The position numbers and the translations under genes were made by a program. From NCBI GenBank assembly GCA_033782935.1, contig JAWQEG010000079.1, positions 124,001-188,000 on the forward strand: 64,000 nt of DNA, written 5' to 3'. This document shows, in pieces, positions 14,324 through 24,904 of this stretch. The notes beneath the pieces are model-generated. The model saw only the letters and a program-made list of their open reading frames with translations. It searched no databases and was not told where the DNA came from. Numbering within the stretch: position 1 is the first letter of the stretch; each line of letters begins with the position of its first letter. The stretch is from Petrolisthes cinctipes. Lineage: Eukaryota > Arthropoda > Malacostraca > Decapoda > Porcellanidae.

Positions 14324-17300
14324 GTAAATATCAACAGTCATTCATGGGTTGGTGGGTGTGTGTGTTATTACAGTGCTTGGACTGTAAATATCAACAGTCA
14401 TTCAAGGGTTGTGGGGTGTGTGTGTGTGTCATTACAGTGCTTGGACTGTTAATATATATCAACAGTCATTCATGGGGTGGGGGGTATGTAGGTGTTATGA
14501 CCGTGCTTGGAACGTAATATAAACTATTATTTATGGGGTGGTGGGTGTCATTACCGTGCTTTAACTGTAAATATCAACAGTCATTCATGGGGTGGTGCAT
14601 GTGTGGGTGTCATTACAGTGCTTGGACTGTAAATATCAACAGTCATTCATGGGGTGTTGGGTGTGTGTGTGTTATTACACTTCATTGACTGTAAATATCA
14701 ACAGTCATTCATGGAGTGGTCGACTGTAAATATCAACCATCATTAATAGGGTGTTGTGTGTCATTACAGTGCTTTGACTATAAATATCAACAGTCATTCA
14801 TGGGGTGGTGGATGTGTGGGTGTCATTACAGTGCTTGGACTGCATATATCAACAGTTATTCATGGGGTGGTGGTTGTGAGGGTGTCATTACAGTGCTTGA
14901 ACAACAAATATCAATAGTCATTCATAGGGTGGTGGATGTGAGGGTGTCATTACAATGCTTGGACTGTAAACATCAACAGTCATTTATGGGGTGGTGGGTG
15001 TTAGGGTGTCATTACAGTGCTTGGACTGTAAATATCAACAGTCATGGTGGGTGTCATTACAGAGCTTGGACTGTAAATATCAACAGTCATTCATAGGGAT
15101 GTGGATGTGTGGGTGTCATTACAGAGCTTGGACTGTAAATATTAACAGAAATTTATGGGGTGGTGGGTGTGTGTGTGTCATTAAAATGCTTGGACTGTAA
15201 ATATCAACGGTCATTGATGGGGTGGTGGGTGTGTGGGTGTCATTACAGTATTTGGACTGTATTTTCAACAGTCATTCATGGGGTGGTGGTTGTGAGGGTG
15301 TCATTACAGTTCTTGAACAACAAATATCAATAGTCATTCATAGGGTGGTGGAAGTGAGGTTGTCATTACAATGCTTGGACTGTAATCATCAACAGTCATT
15401 CATGGGGTGGTGGGTGTTAGGGTGTCATTACTGTGCTTGGACAATAAATATCAATAGTCATTCATAGGGTGGTGTGTCTGAGGGTGTCATTACAGTGCTA
15501 GGACTGTAAATATCAACAGTCAGTCGTGGGATGGTGGGTGTGTAGGTGTCATTACAGTGCTTGGACTGTAAATATCAACATCCATTTATGGGGTGGTGTG
15601 TGTCATTACAGTGCTTAAACTGTAAATATCAACAGTCATTCATGGGGTGGTGGTTGTGAGGGTGTCATTACAGTGCTTGAACAACAAATATCAATAGTCA
15701 TTTATAGGGTGGTGGATGTGAGGGTGTCATTACAATGCTAGGACTGTAGACATCAACAGTCATTCATGGGGTGGTGGGTGTTAGGGTGTCATTACAGTGC
15801 TTGGACTGTAAATATCAACAGTCATTCACGGATTGGTGGGTTTGGGGGTGTCATTACAGTGCTTGGACTGTAAATATCAACAGTCATAATGGAGTGGTCA
15901 GTGTGTGGATGTCATTACAGTGCTTGGATTGTAAATATCAACTGTCTTTCATGGGGTGGTGTTTGTGTGTGTGTCATTACAGTGCTTGGACTGTTAATAT
16001 ATATCAAAGGTAATTCATTGGGTGGTGTGTGTGGAAGTGTCATTACAGTGCTCTGACTGTATATATCAACGATGATTCATGTGGTGGTGGGTGCCATTAC
16101 AGTGCTTGGACTGTATATATCAACAATCATTCATAGGGTGGTGGGTGTGTGGGTGTCATTACATTGCTTGGACTATGACTATCAACAGTCATTTATGGGG
16201 TGGTGGGTGTGTGGGTATCATTACAATGCTTTGACTGTTAATATCAACAGTCATTGATGGGGTGGTGGGTGAGTGGTTGTCATTACAGTACTTGGACTGT
16301 AGATATCAACAGTCATTTATGGGGTGGTGGGTGTGAGGGTGTCATTACAGTGTTTGGACTATAAATATCAATAGTCATTCATAGGGTGGTGGGTCTGAGG
16401 GTGTCATTACAGTGCATGGACTGTAAATGTCAACAGTCAGTCATGGGATAGTGGGTGTGTAGGTGTCATTACAGTGCTTGGACTGTAAATATCAACATCC
16501 ATTTATGGGATGGTAGGTGTCATTACAGTGCTTGGACTGTAAATATCAATAGTCATTCATGGGGTGGTGGATATGTATGTGCCATTACAGTGCTTGGACA
16601 TCAAATGTTAACAGTCAATCATGGGGTGGTGGGTGAGTGGGTGTCATTACACTGCTTGGACTGTAAATATAAAGAGTCAGTCATGGCGTGGTTGGTGTGT
16701 GTGTGTCATTACAGTGCTTGGACTGTAAGTATCAACAGTTACTCATGGGGTGTTGGGAGTGTGGGTGTCATTACAGTGATTGGACTGTAAATATCAACAG
16801 TCATTCATGGGGTTGTGGATGTGTGGGTGTCATTACAGTGCCTAGACTGCAAATATCAACAGTCATTAATGGGGTGGTGGTTGTCATTACAGTGCTTGGA
16901 TTGTAAATATCAACAGTCATTCATTGTTTGGTTGGTGTGTGGGTGTCATTACAGTGCTTGAACTGTAAATATCAACTGTCATTCCTGAAGTTTGTGGGTG
17001 CCATTACAGTTCTTGGACTATAAATATCAACAGTCATTCATTGGGTGGTGTGTGTGTGTGTTATTACAGTGCATGGACTGTAAATATTAATAGTCATTCA
17101 TGGGGTGGTGGACTGTAAATATCAACCATCATTAATGGGGTATTGGGTGTCATTACATTGCTTTGGCTGTAAATATTAATAGTCATTCATTGGGTGGTGG
17201 ATGTGTGGGTGTCATTACAGTCCTTGGACTGCAAATATCAACAGTCATTTATGGGGTGGTGGTGTCATTACAGTGCTTGGACTGTATATATCAATAGTCA

Positions 17301-18480
17301 TTCATGGTGTGGTGGGTGTGAGGGTGTTATTAAAGTGCTTGGACTGTAAATATCAACAGTCATTCATGGGATCGTGCATGTGAGGGTGTCATTACAGTGC
17401 TTGGACTTAAAATATCAACAGTCATTCATGGGGTTGTGGGTGTGTGTGTGTTATTACAGTGCTTGGATTGTAAATATCAACAGTCATTCATGTGGTGGTA
17501 GATGTGTGGGTGTCATAACAGTGCTTGAACAGCAAATATCAACAGTCATTCATGGAGATGTGGGTGTGTGGGTGTCATTACACTGATTGGACTGTAAATA
17601 TCAACAGTCATTCATGGGATTGTGGGTGTCATTACAGTGCTTGGATTGTAAATATCAACAGTCATTTATTGGTTGGTTGGTGTGTGTGTCATTACAGTGC
17701 TTGGACTGTAAATATCAACTGTCATTTATGGGGTGGTGGGTCTGTAGTTGTCATTACGGTGCTTGGACTGTAAATATCAACCGTCATTTATGGGGTGGTT
17801 GGTGTCATTACCGTGCTTTGACTGTAAATATCAACAGTCATTCATGGGTTGGTGGGTGTGTTTGTCATTACAGTGCTTGGACTGTAAATATCAACAGTCA
17901 TTTATGGGGTGGTGTGTGTGTGTGTGTTATTACAGTGCTTGGACCTTAAATATCAACTGTTATTCATAGTGTAGTGGACTGTAAATATCAACCATCATTA
18001 ATGGGGTGGTGGGTATCATTACAGGGCCTTGACTGTAAATATCAACAGTCATTCATCGGGTGGTGGATGTGTGGGTGTCATTACAGTGCTTGGACTGCAT
18101 ATATCAGCAGTCATTCATTGGTGGTGGGTGTCATTACAGTGCTTGGACTGTACATATTGACAGTCATTTATAGGGATGTGGATGTGTGGGTGTCATTACA
18201 GTGTTTGGACTGTAAATATTAACAGACATTTATGGGGTGGTGGGTGTGTGTGTCATTACAATGCTTGGACTGTAAATATCAATAGTCATTCATAGGGTGG
18301 TGGGTGTGAGGGTGTCATTACAATGCTTGGAATGTAAATATCAACAGTCATTCATGGGGTGGTGGTTGTGTGGGTGTCATTACCGTGCTTGGACTGTAAC
18401 TATCAACAGTAATTCATGGGGTGGTGGGTGTGTTGATGTCATTACAATACTTGGACTGTAAATATCAACAGTCATTGATG
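14324..18480 (+). repeat. Higher-order satellite repeat, copy 3
   Basis: Matches copy 2 at an offset of 2408-2410 (a 2-bp GT slip lies near 14420), then matches the second half of copy 1 at an offset of 6542. It carries the monomer that copy 1 lost near 10015. It ends about 30 bp before retroelement A. Confidence 0.85.
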
Positions 18481-18510
18481 GGGTGGTGGCTGTGTGGGTG
18501 TCTTTACAGT

Positions 18511-19234
18511 TGCATCCGCGGCTGATCACGTTCGCGATACATGATACACCTATGGTAGTGGAACATACCATTAGGCCAAAGCAGTTCAAGCTAGTTTCAT
18601 TAGACACAACATCCTTTGAAAAGTGCTGAGTAGCAGCGTGAGGGAATCTTCCATGCTGAGCTACTGATTGCTAGATTCACTCTGTAATTATCTATATATT
18701 AATCTCTCTACTATAATCAACTCCGTATTGTCATCTTGTATGTAGAGAAAGGGACAATATATATTTACTCACTTTATTTTTATATAAACTCATATCTAAC
18801 TTATCCATATTTCATATGTAAGCTTAGCATTGTAAATAGCATCATCGACAACCTGTCATCTAAGAAAGGGTGTGGCAGTGTAAACCACGAGCGGGGACTA
18901 CCAGAGAGAGAAGGCGCATTACACACCCTGCCTTGGCTACAACAGGTTCACCTCCTACCCTATATTAGAGAGACACGAGTTGCCTGTATAACCTGTAACC
19001 TATACATAATATATTCAGTAAATAGAGACAAGTCCACAAGTTTACTCTAAACCTTGAGTAACTAACTTAGTTCCCCAGGAAGACTAGAGTGGTAGTTCAG
19101 AGCAACGGTAAGTTGGCTGAAACCAGAGGTCTACATCGGCGTAGTAAGTAATACTAGCCCGAGAGTAAGTGAGAGTTTCCAGCAGGTGTTTCCGAGAGAA
19201 GCTGTTGCTGAGCTTGGACGACCCCACGAGTACA
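18511..19234 (+). repeat. Probable 5' LTR of element A
   Basis: Begins TGCATCCGCGG right after satellite and can end at TACA, 3 bp before the putative primer-binding site. It has AT-rich stretches (CTATATATTAATC near 18690) that could hold a core promoter. No second copy is present, so both borders are inferred. Confidence 0.5.
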
Positions 19235-19237
19235 TAA

Positions 19238-19252
19238 TGGTGGCAGCGGTGG
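19238..19252 (+). promoter_or_regulatory. Putative tRNA primer-binding site of element A
   Basis: TGGTGGCAGCGGTGG lies just downstream of the inferred LTR end. TGG matches the complement of a tRNA CCA end, and TGGTGGCAGC-like sites follow the LTR in many Gypsy elements. The tRNA is not identified. The leader from here to 19498 has no clear open frame of interest. Confidence 0.5.
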
Positions 19253-19498
19253 AACACGTAACATTCACAGTGTCCTGTATTAATTCTATATTCCAAACAG
19301 GATACTTGTGTACGTGGGGGCGGCTTGGGCGTTTTTCCTCGTTGGTAACACTGATGGACCGAGAGCGAGCCAGAGCGATACCAGCTGGGGGTTGCCAGCT
19401 AATGGTGGCTGTATAACCTAACCTACTTTAATCAGGCATTTTTCCCTGTGTGCTTTTCCCAGGGAAAAAGAGGAATTGTCTGTTGTGGGTATCTCATC

Positions 19499-19651
19499 TG
19501 GGAAGGAACAAGGACGGACTTAGGAGGGTGAACCAGAAGAGTGAACGGGAGCTGTGAGAGGAACGACTGGCCAGCGTTTACTCTTGGGGTGTGTGGCATC
19601 TACACATTCCTTTACTACATGTGCTGAGCATCTCTGTAATCTTCAATTTCT
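19499..19651 (+). repeat. 153-bp direct repeat, left copy (flanks inverted pol)
   Basis: Identical to 22081-22233 except for two substitutions that I can see (AAGGACGG versus AAGGATGG; CTCTTGGGG versus CTCTGGGGG). Both copies face the same way and bracket the minus-strand pol segment exactly. The last 11 codons and the stop of the pol frame (19615-19651) lie in this repeat rather than in native pol sequence. Confidence 0.9.
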
Positions 19652-22014
19652 ACTTTCTTTGCAAACTTATGTTGCCTTGCAATATGTTCTGCCCGTGAGG
19701 CTTCCATATGCTTTCTTACTTCATTGTGAATGGTTGCAAAAGCATGTCCATAGACACTCACATAGTCGCCTACATTATACACTGGGCCTGGTCTTCCAAC
19801 CAATATATCACATGGTAGGACCTTATCCCCACCATATATAATATAATGTGGAGTCTTTCCCAGTGAGGAATGTATGGAACTATTTATACAGGCGGTTACC
19901 TGGCATAACCAATCTTCCCAGCCTGCTTGAATTGAACCTGCCAGATGTCTAAGTACCTCCAAAATCTTCCTATTTACTCTCTCCACCATACCATTACTTT
20001 GAGGATGGTATGCAACCGTGAACACCTGCTTAATATTGTAGAGCTTGCAGATTTCTTCTAGGACACTATTTCTAAATTCTGTCTTATTGTCTGACAACAG
20101 CACACGGGGTATAGTGTATGTACAAAACAATGAGTTTACTAATGCATGTGCAATGGACTGAGCTGATTTATCTTGTAGAGGAGCTAACACAACAAACCTA
20201 CTGAAATGATCCACACAAGTCAACAAATACTTTGATCCCTGATAACTTGTAGGTAGCTGTAACACATCTATGGCTACCACATCCCAAGGTTTAGCAGGAC
20301 TTGGAAATGTTTGCAGAGGAGCGGGTGGTCCCGTAGTTCCTTTGTTCCTCGCACACGATACACATTTCTTTATATGGTTTTCTATGTCCTTACGCATTTT
20401 CAACCAGAAATACCTCGACCTAGCTTCTTCTAGATAAGCGTCCCTCCCTTTATGATCTGCTTGCGGTGCATCATGAAGAAGCCTTAATACTGTTTCTATC
20501 AGAGACCCTGGCACTACTATTCTGTATGTTCCTTTCCCTTTAACTACAGTTACCTTATGAAGAACATTATCCCTTAGGATAAACTCTGTTGTTCTTAGCG
20601 GTAGACCTGGAACTTCTACCTCTTCCCCTGACTCTAGACCATAAATTACCCTTTTCCACATAGGATCTTCCCTTTGCTTTGTCTTTAACTTCTGTGGGGA
20701 TATTGTACTCAATGTGGTTACAGAGTTCACAGTCTGTCGACTTAATGCATCTGCAACTACATTAATCTTACCAGGTACAAAATTGAAAGTAGGGTTGAAC
20801 TCCAGAATAGTCAAATGCCATCGTGCTAACTTCCCGGTCATATTCTTCCCCTTGAACAACTCGAGACATGGGCGATGATCAGTACAAACTGTAATAGAGT
20901 AACCAAAAATAATAGGACGAAAATGCTTCAAGGCCCACACTATGGCATATGCCTCCTGATGTGTAACACTATATTTCTTCTCTGTATCATTTAACGCCTT
21001 ACTTGCGTAGCCAATGGGTTTTAACTTTCCCCCCTCATCTTCTTGTGCCAATACTGTCCCAAGTCCAACCCCCGATGCATCTGTATGTAAAATAAAAGGT
21101 TTCTTGAAATCTGGGAAAGCCAAAACAGGTGGTTGCGTCAGAGCCTCCTTTAATATACTAAATGCCTCTTCTTGTGGTTGACCCCATTCAAACTTATTTG
21201 TCTGCTTCAACAGTTTAATCAACGGTGCTGAGTTGCTAGAAAACTGATACACAAAACTCTTGTAGTAACCCGCTAGTCCCAGAAAAGAACGTACATGATC
21301 TGCTTTGGTCGATGTTGGAAACTTTAAGATAGCCTTTATCTTATCCTGATTCACATGTATACCTGACTCGTCTACTTCATGCCCCAAATACTTAATCTTT
21401 TGTTTCAAGAATTCATACTTACTAAGTTTTAGCTTCAAACCCGCTGATGCTAAACGTTCCAATACCTTTCTTAATTTCTCCAAGTGCGTAGGCACATCCT
21501 TTGAGAAAATAATTATGTCATCTAGGTATACTAATGCATCTTTCCCAAGTAACCCCGCCAATACATTGTTCACTAGTCTTTGGAAAGTCGTAGGGGCATT
21601 GCAGAGCCCAAATGGCATCCTGTGAAACTGATAATGACCCTGATGAGTGGAAAAAGCCGTGATCTCACGATATCGATCGTGAACTGGCACCTGCCAATAT
21701 CCTGACAGCAAATCCAAGGTAGAAAACACCTTATTTCCCTCACCTATAGCCTGCAACAGGTCATTCAAATGAGGCATTGGGTATTTATCAGGGACGGTCT
21801 GCTGATTTACTCTCCTATAGTCAATAACAGGTCTATATGTTCCATCCTTCTTTGGAACCAAAAATATGGGACTACTCCAAGGAGAGGTCGAAGGTTCAAT
21901 AACCTTCTGTTTTAACATATCCTTCACCGTATCGTCCACTATCTGTCTTTGTGAATGGGGAAGCCTATATGATTTTATGTAACTGGGTTGCACTTCTCGC
22001 TTTAACTTAATCAC
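19615..22014 (-). CDS. Gypsy-type pol: reverse transcriptase, RNase H, integrase (element A)
   Basis: A 799-residue uninterrupted frame. The reverse transcriptase (residues 1-280) has YRLPHSQ, the motif-A region STLDLLSGYW and a catalytic YLDD at 163-166. RNase H (300-425) has TDAS at about 312, an acidic residue at 354, TDH at 378 and ADALSR at about 422. Integrase follows, with a zinc-binding part (His 514 to CVSC at 551-554) and the catalytic triad D583, D642, E678 with 35 residues between the last two. All catalytic residues are present, in the usual Gypsy order with integrase last. SDNKTEF stands where SDNGTEF is more common. The shown start is a GTG: the frame continues upstream into real pol sequence (LAGESLG-like) to about 22064, so the native N-terminus is missing. 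The C-terminal 11 residues come from the flanking repeat. The segment is inverted relative to the element's gag. Confidence 0.93.
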   Translation of the reverse strand: MIKLKREVQPSYIKSYRLPHSQRQIVDDTVKDMLKQKVIEPSTSPWSSPIFLVPKKDGTYRPVIDYRRVNQQTVPDKYPMPHLNDLLQAIGEGNKVFSTLDLLSGYWQVPVHDRYREITAFSTHQGHYQFHRMPFGLCNAPTTFQRLVNNVLAGLLGKDALVYLDDIIIFSKDVPTHLEKLRKVLERLASAGLKLKLSKYEFLKQKIKYLGHEVDESGIHVNQDKIKAILKFPTSTKADHVRSFLGLAGYYKSFVYQFSSNSAPLIKLLKQTNKFEWGQPQEEAFSILKEALTQPPVLAFPDFKKPFILHTDASGVGLGTVLAQEDEGGKLKPIGYASKALNDTEKKYSVTHQEAYAIVWALKHFRPIIFGYSITVCTDHRPCLELFKGKNMTGKLARWHLTILEFNPTFNFVPGKINVVADALSRQTVNSVTTLSTISPQKLKTKQREDPMWKRVIYGLESGEEVEVPGLPLRTTEFILRDNVLHKVTVVKGKGTYRIVVPGSLIETVLRLLHDAPQADHKGRDAYLEEARSRYFWLKMRKDIENHIKKCVSCARNKGTTGPPAPLQTFPSPAKPWDVVAIDVLQLPTSYQGSKYLLTCVDHFSRFVVLAPLQDKSAQSIAHALVNSLFCTYTIPRVLLSDNKTEFRNSVLEEICKLYNIKQVFTVAYHPQSNGMVERVNRKILEVLRHLAGSIQAGWEDWLCQVTACINSSIHSSLGKTPHYIIYGGDKVLPCDILVGRPGPVYNVGDYVSVYGHAFATIHNEVRKHMEASRAEHIARQHKFAKKVEIEDYRDAQHM

Positions 22015-22080
22015 ATGTGAAGTTAGGTCTGTACTACCTAATGATTCCCCTGCAAGAGCTATATGAATGGGGAAGCCTAT

Positions 22081-22233
22081 TGGGAAGGAACAAGGATGGA
22101 CTTAGGAGGGTGAACCAGAAGAGTGAACGGGAGCTGTGAGAGGAACGACTGGCCAGCGTTTACTCTGGGGGTGTGTGGCATCTACACATTCCTTTACTAC
22201 ATGTGCTGAGCATCTCTGTAATCTTCAATTTCT
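22081..22233 (+). repeat. 153-bp direct repeat, right copy
   Basis: Second copy of 19499-19651. Immediately to its left, 22064-22080 repeats a 17-bp stretch (TGAATGGGGAAGCCTAT) also found at 21954-21970, inside the reverse transcriptase YRLPHS codons. The inverted segment therefore ends on a short duplicated patch. The leader continues to the right, with gag opening near 22366. Confidence 0.9.
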
Positions 22234-22365
22234 CCATCGGTTAGTTATTTTAATTCTATACACATACACAGTGAACATTAAACACACAATAGTAATATGT
22301 TGTTGGGGTATTTTTGTATGCCTATGTAAGTGTATAGGAATTATTTCTACGGGACATGTTTAAGA

Positions 22366-23887
22366 AATTATCCCAGGGGATTCATCAGAGGATTCAGACA
22401 GTAGTAGCAGTTTTGAGGGGGAACTAAACTTTCCACCTTCTCCCAATACCACTAATATACATGAGCAGTTAAGGGGACTGAATAGTCCAGTGCCAGGGCA
22501 GTTAAGAAGTGGATATCAATTTCGTGTAGAGGGAAGTGACGAAATAGAGGAAACACGGGAAAACGTGTTTAAGTTACCGCCAAAAGGGCGAGGAAAGGGT
22601 AATAAAAATACTACAGTTGTACAAGCTACAATTCCAATGGCGACTGCAAGTACCAGTGTTGTTGGGAAAGCAGCCCAGGCGACAGGGCAGAATGTCACTA
22701 ACCCTAGTATACAAGGCAATATGGTGGGTAGCGCCCACGGGAATCAGCCAACGAATATTATGAGAGTGTTTACAGGTGAAGATTCAGTACCAAAGTTTGA
22801 TGGGGATCCAAATAAGAATTATACAATAGAGGAATTTATACGGAGACTTGAGCAGTCTTTCGTGGAGTATAATATTACCGGGGATACAGGTAAAATAGGA
22901 TAAGCAGACTCGAGGATTGAAGGGGAGTTTGCAAGGCAGTTATTAAACTGTAGTTGTCTGTTGGGGAGGTCGTCAAGGGAACAACAGACGTGGGAGGAGT
23001 TTAAAAAAGCATTAATTACAGTGTACCGAAGGTCGGCTCCAGAGGGATGCTCGGCGTGGGCACATAGAACATTCACGGACTTAGGTTTAAAGGCGTGGAT
23101 TACACCACTAGAAGTAGCAGTATCAAAGGCGGGTGCTATACGTAAGGATATACAAGATTGTATACAGGACAACAATTGGTCTAAGGATGTTAATGGGGAA
23201 CAATGGATGAAGGTAAACGATGCCTGTGAGATGTTTGAATATCTCTTGATGTATATAGGTCTATCAGAGGAGGACCAGAGGAGAGCCCGGAAAAAAAAGT
23301 TGGAGCGAGGTAAGGGAATCTGGCATTTGATTAATGAGTTAAAATTGGAAATCAGAGATCCCATGGTTGTTAGACCATTTCGCAACCAAAATGCTACGAA
23401 GGTACAGACTTCGGTATTGCAAACGGAGGTAACTGACAGGAGGACAGAGGGCGAGCCGGAGACAGGCGTAAATGCAGTCGCGGGGCAAAGGAATACAAGG
23501 GGTGGAAATTCTTCTGCGAGGTACCAGGTAGAATGTTTCCATTGTCGTAAGTGGGGCCATGTAAAGGCCGACTGTCCTTAATTACAGAATAGATCTCAAG
23601 GGGATCAATATAGAGGTTCAATGAACAGGGGTCAGGCATACCCTAGAGGCGCAGCCAGGCGGGCGCGTGGAGGACAAGCTAGAGGACGTGGTAGAGTGTA
23701 CCACTATGCACATCAGGATAATTATCAACAAGGAGGAGGTTATGTACCTCCCGGACAGAGTAAGTGGTGTGAAATCCATAAATGGTCGAATCATATAACG
23801 GCAGACTGTGGAGTAATAGTACGAGCTATGCATGAGGAAAAATCACGTATGGGGGTCCGGCGATCAGGGTCGGATGAGGCATTATGA
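22366..23887 (+). pseudogene. Gag of element A, broken by in-frame stops
   Basis: One reading frame, opened by a TAA at about 22362, runs through the region. It is interrupted at 22901 (TAA) and 23579 (TAA) and ends at 23885 (TGA), with no frameshift. The first part is Ser/Asp-rich and then Gly/Lys-rich. The middle (22961 on) is a capsid-like region with WEEFKKALITVY. It ends in one CCHC zinc knuckle, C-X2-C-X4-H-X4-C, at about 23533-23578, with a stop directly after it. The following stretch is rich in Arg, Gly and Ala (GQARGRGR), as in nucleocapsid tails. No convincing ATG start is visible; the first Met-like codons are internal. Gag would package element RNA. The nonsense codons imply this copy is dead. 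Confidence 0.85.
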
Positions 23888-24904
23888 CACAAGGACGAGA
23901 GGAAGAGAATGTCTAGAGATATAGAATTCTCCATAGTGTCGGCAGTCAGTAGAAGTAATCATTTAGCCGTAGGAAATGTAACAATAGAAGGAATTCCGGG
24001 GGCACTTTTGATTGATACTGGTGCAGTAGTCAATCTAATATCAAAGGTTACCTATCAAAATATTAGAAAACATCATTCTGAGAGGAGTTATGCATTGCAA
24101 GAGCCACAATACCAACTGAGTGGGGTGTCAGGAACTACAGTGGATGTTCTTGGAGTTGTGAGGTTGCCAGTTCACTTCCGGGATAGTTCAAGTTTTGCTG
24201 CATCATTTTATGTTGTAAGTAAATTTCATCCTATGGCAAGCGGGTTGCTTGGATTGTCAACCATGGCTGAAAGGAAGATTGAGCTGTACCCAGGGGAGGG
24301 TTTAATTGTTCATGAAAATGTACCTTATATGTGTATGGCAACCCCGCAACCCAAACACTCAGACAAAGAGGTTAAAACGGTGGGTTATGTAAGGGGCTTT
24401 GAAGAGAAGTCAACCCAAAGGGTCATGAAACAAGATAGACTTTGCGGCACTGCTAGGGAGGAAGTCACGCGTTGGACTGTTGTTACTGCTATTGTACCTG
24501 ATGCGCACAGGCTGCAACCGCAGGAAATGATTCAGTTCAAGGTGTGTTTGAAAGGAGTGAAAGAAGGCGTAGATGTGGTGTGCATGTCTGAAACATGTAA
24601 GTTGAAAGGGATGTCGCTAGAGTCTACCTTGACTACAGTAAAGTCAGGGGGTGAGACTGTGGTGCTGGCTGTAAATGATACAGGAGTAAAGATTGAAGTT
24701 AAGCCAGGCAGTCAATTGTGTGATTTTCTCGTATACCATGGTACGGTATTTGAGCCAAAGCATAACCTACCAGTTGTGAGTGTTGTTGGTTGTATTGGTG
24801 CATCATTACAGTGCTTGGACTGTAAGTATCAACAGTCATTCATGGGGTGGTGGAAGTGTTGGTGTCATTACAGTGCTGGGACTGTAAATATCATCAGTCA
24901 ATAA
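23888..24904 (+). pseudogene. Retroviral-type aspartic protease and linker of element A, fused to satellite
   Basis: Continues the gag frame after the TGA at 23885, with ATG at 23909. The active-site motif LIDTGA is at about 24008-24025, preceded by GNVTIEGIPG and followed by a beta-rich protease fold and a long linker as seen before Gypsy RT. The element sequence ends near 24800 and the last 35 or so codons are read from satellite monomers, which gives an artificial C-terminus. RT does not follow; it lies inverted at 19652-22064. Confidence 0.85.

Larger units (their letters stand above)
1..18510 (+). repeat. Tandem satellite array, segment 1
   Basis: Head-to-tail monomers of about 62 bp, with a common 54-bp form. 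The monomer begins CATTACAGTGCTTGGACTGT, continues AAATATCAACAGTCATTCAT and ends in a G/T-rich tail, GGGGTGGTGGGTGTG, that varies in length. Recurrent types include one with TTAATATATATC in the middle, one reading CTTTGACTGT, one reading CAACCATCATTAATGG and a short fused form in which GTGGTGG runs straight into ACTGTAAATATC. Divergence between neighbours is moderate. The first 7.8 kb shows little long-range order; beyond that a 4.1-kb higher-order repeat is visible. All monomers face the same way. Open frames here encode only cycling readings of the monomer. Confidence 0.97.
18511..24800. mobile_element. Rearranged Gypsy-type LTR retrotransposon (element A)
   Basis: Non-satellite DNA interrupting the array. 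In order: LTR-like region, a putative primer-binding site, a leader, a 153-bp direct repeat, a 2.4-kb pol segment on the minus strand, the second 153-bp repeat, then gag and protease on the plus strand. The protease reading frame runs straight into satellite, so the 3' part, including the usual downstream pol and the 3' LTR, is absent from its normal place. The domains in the two halves are complementary (gag, protease and linker on plus; RT to integrase on minus), so one broken element is the simplest reading. No clear target-site duplication is visible, although ACAGT occurs at both edges as part of the monomer. Confidence 0.85.

Noticed and set aside
19416..19428. AACCTAACCTA, resembling arthropod telomere repeat
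   Set aside because: Only two units inside a retroelement leader; far too short.
22516..23833. Minus-strand frames opposite gag of element A
   Set aside because: Shadows of the gag frame, which has clear capsid and zinc-knuckle features on the plus strand.
24795..24812. ACAGT at both edges of element A as a target-site duplication
   Set aside because: ACAGT is part of every satellite monomer, the right edge lacks an LTR end, and the spacing does not fit a clean insertion.
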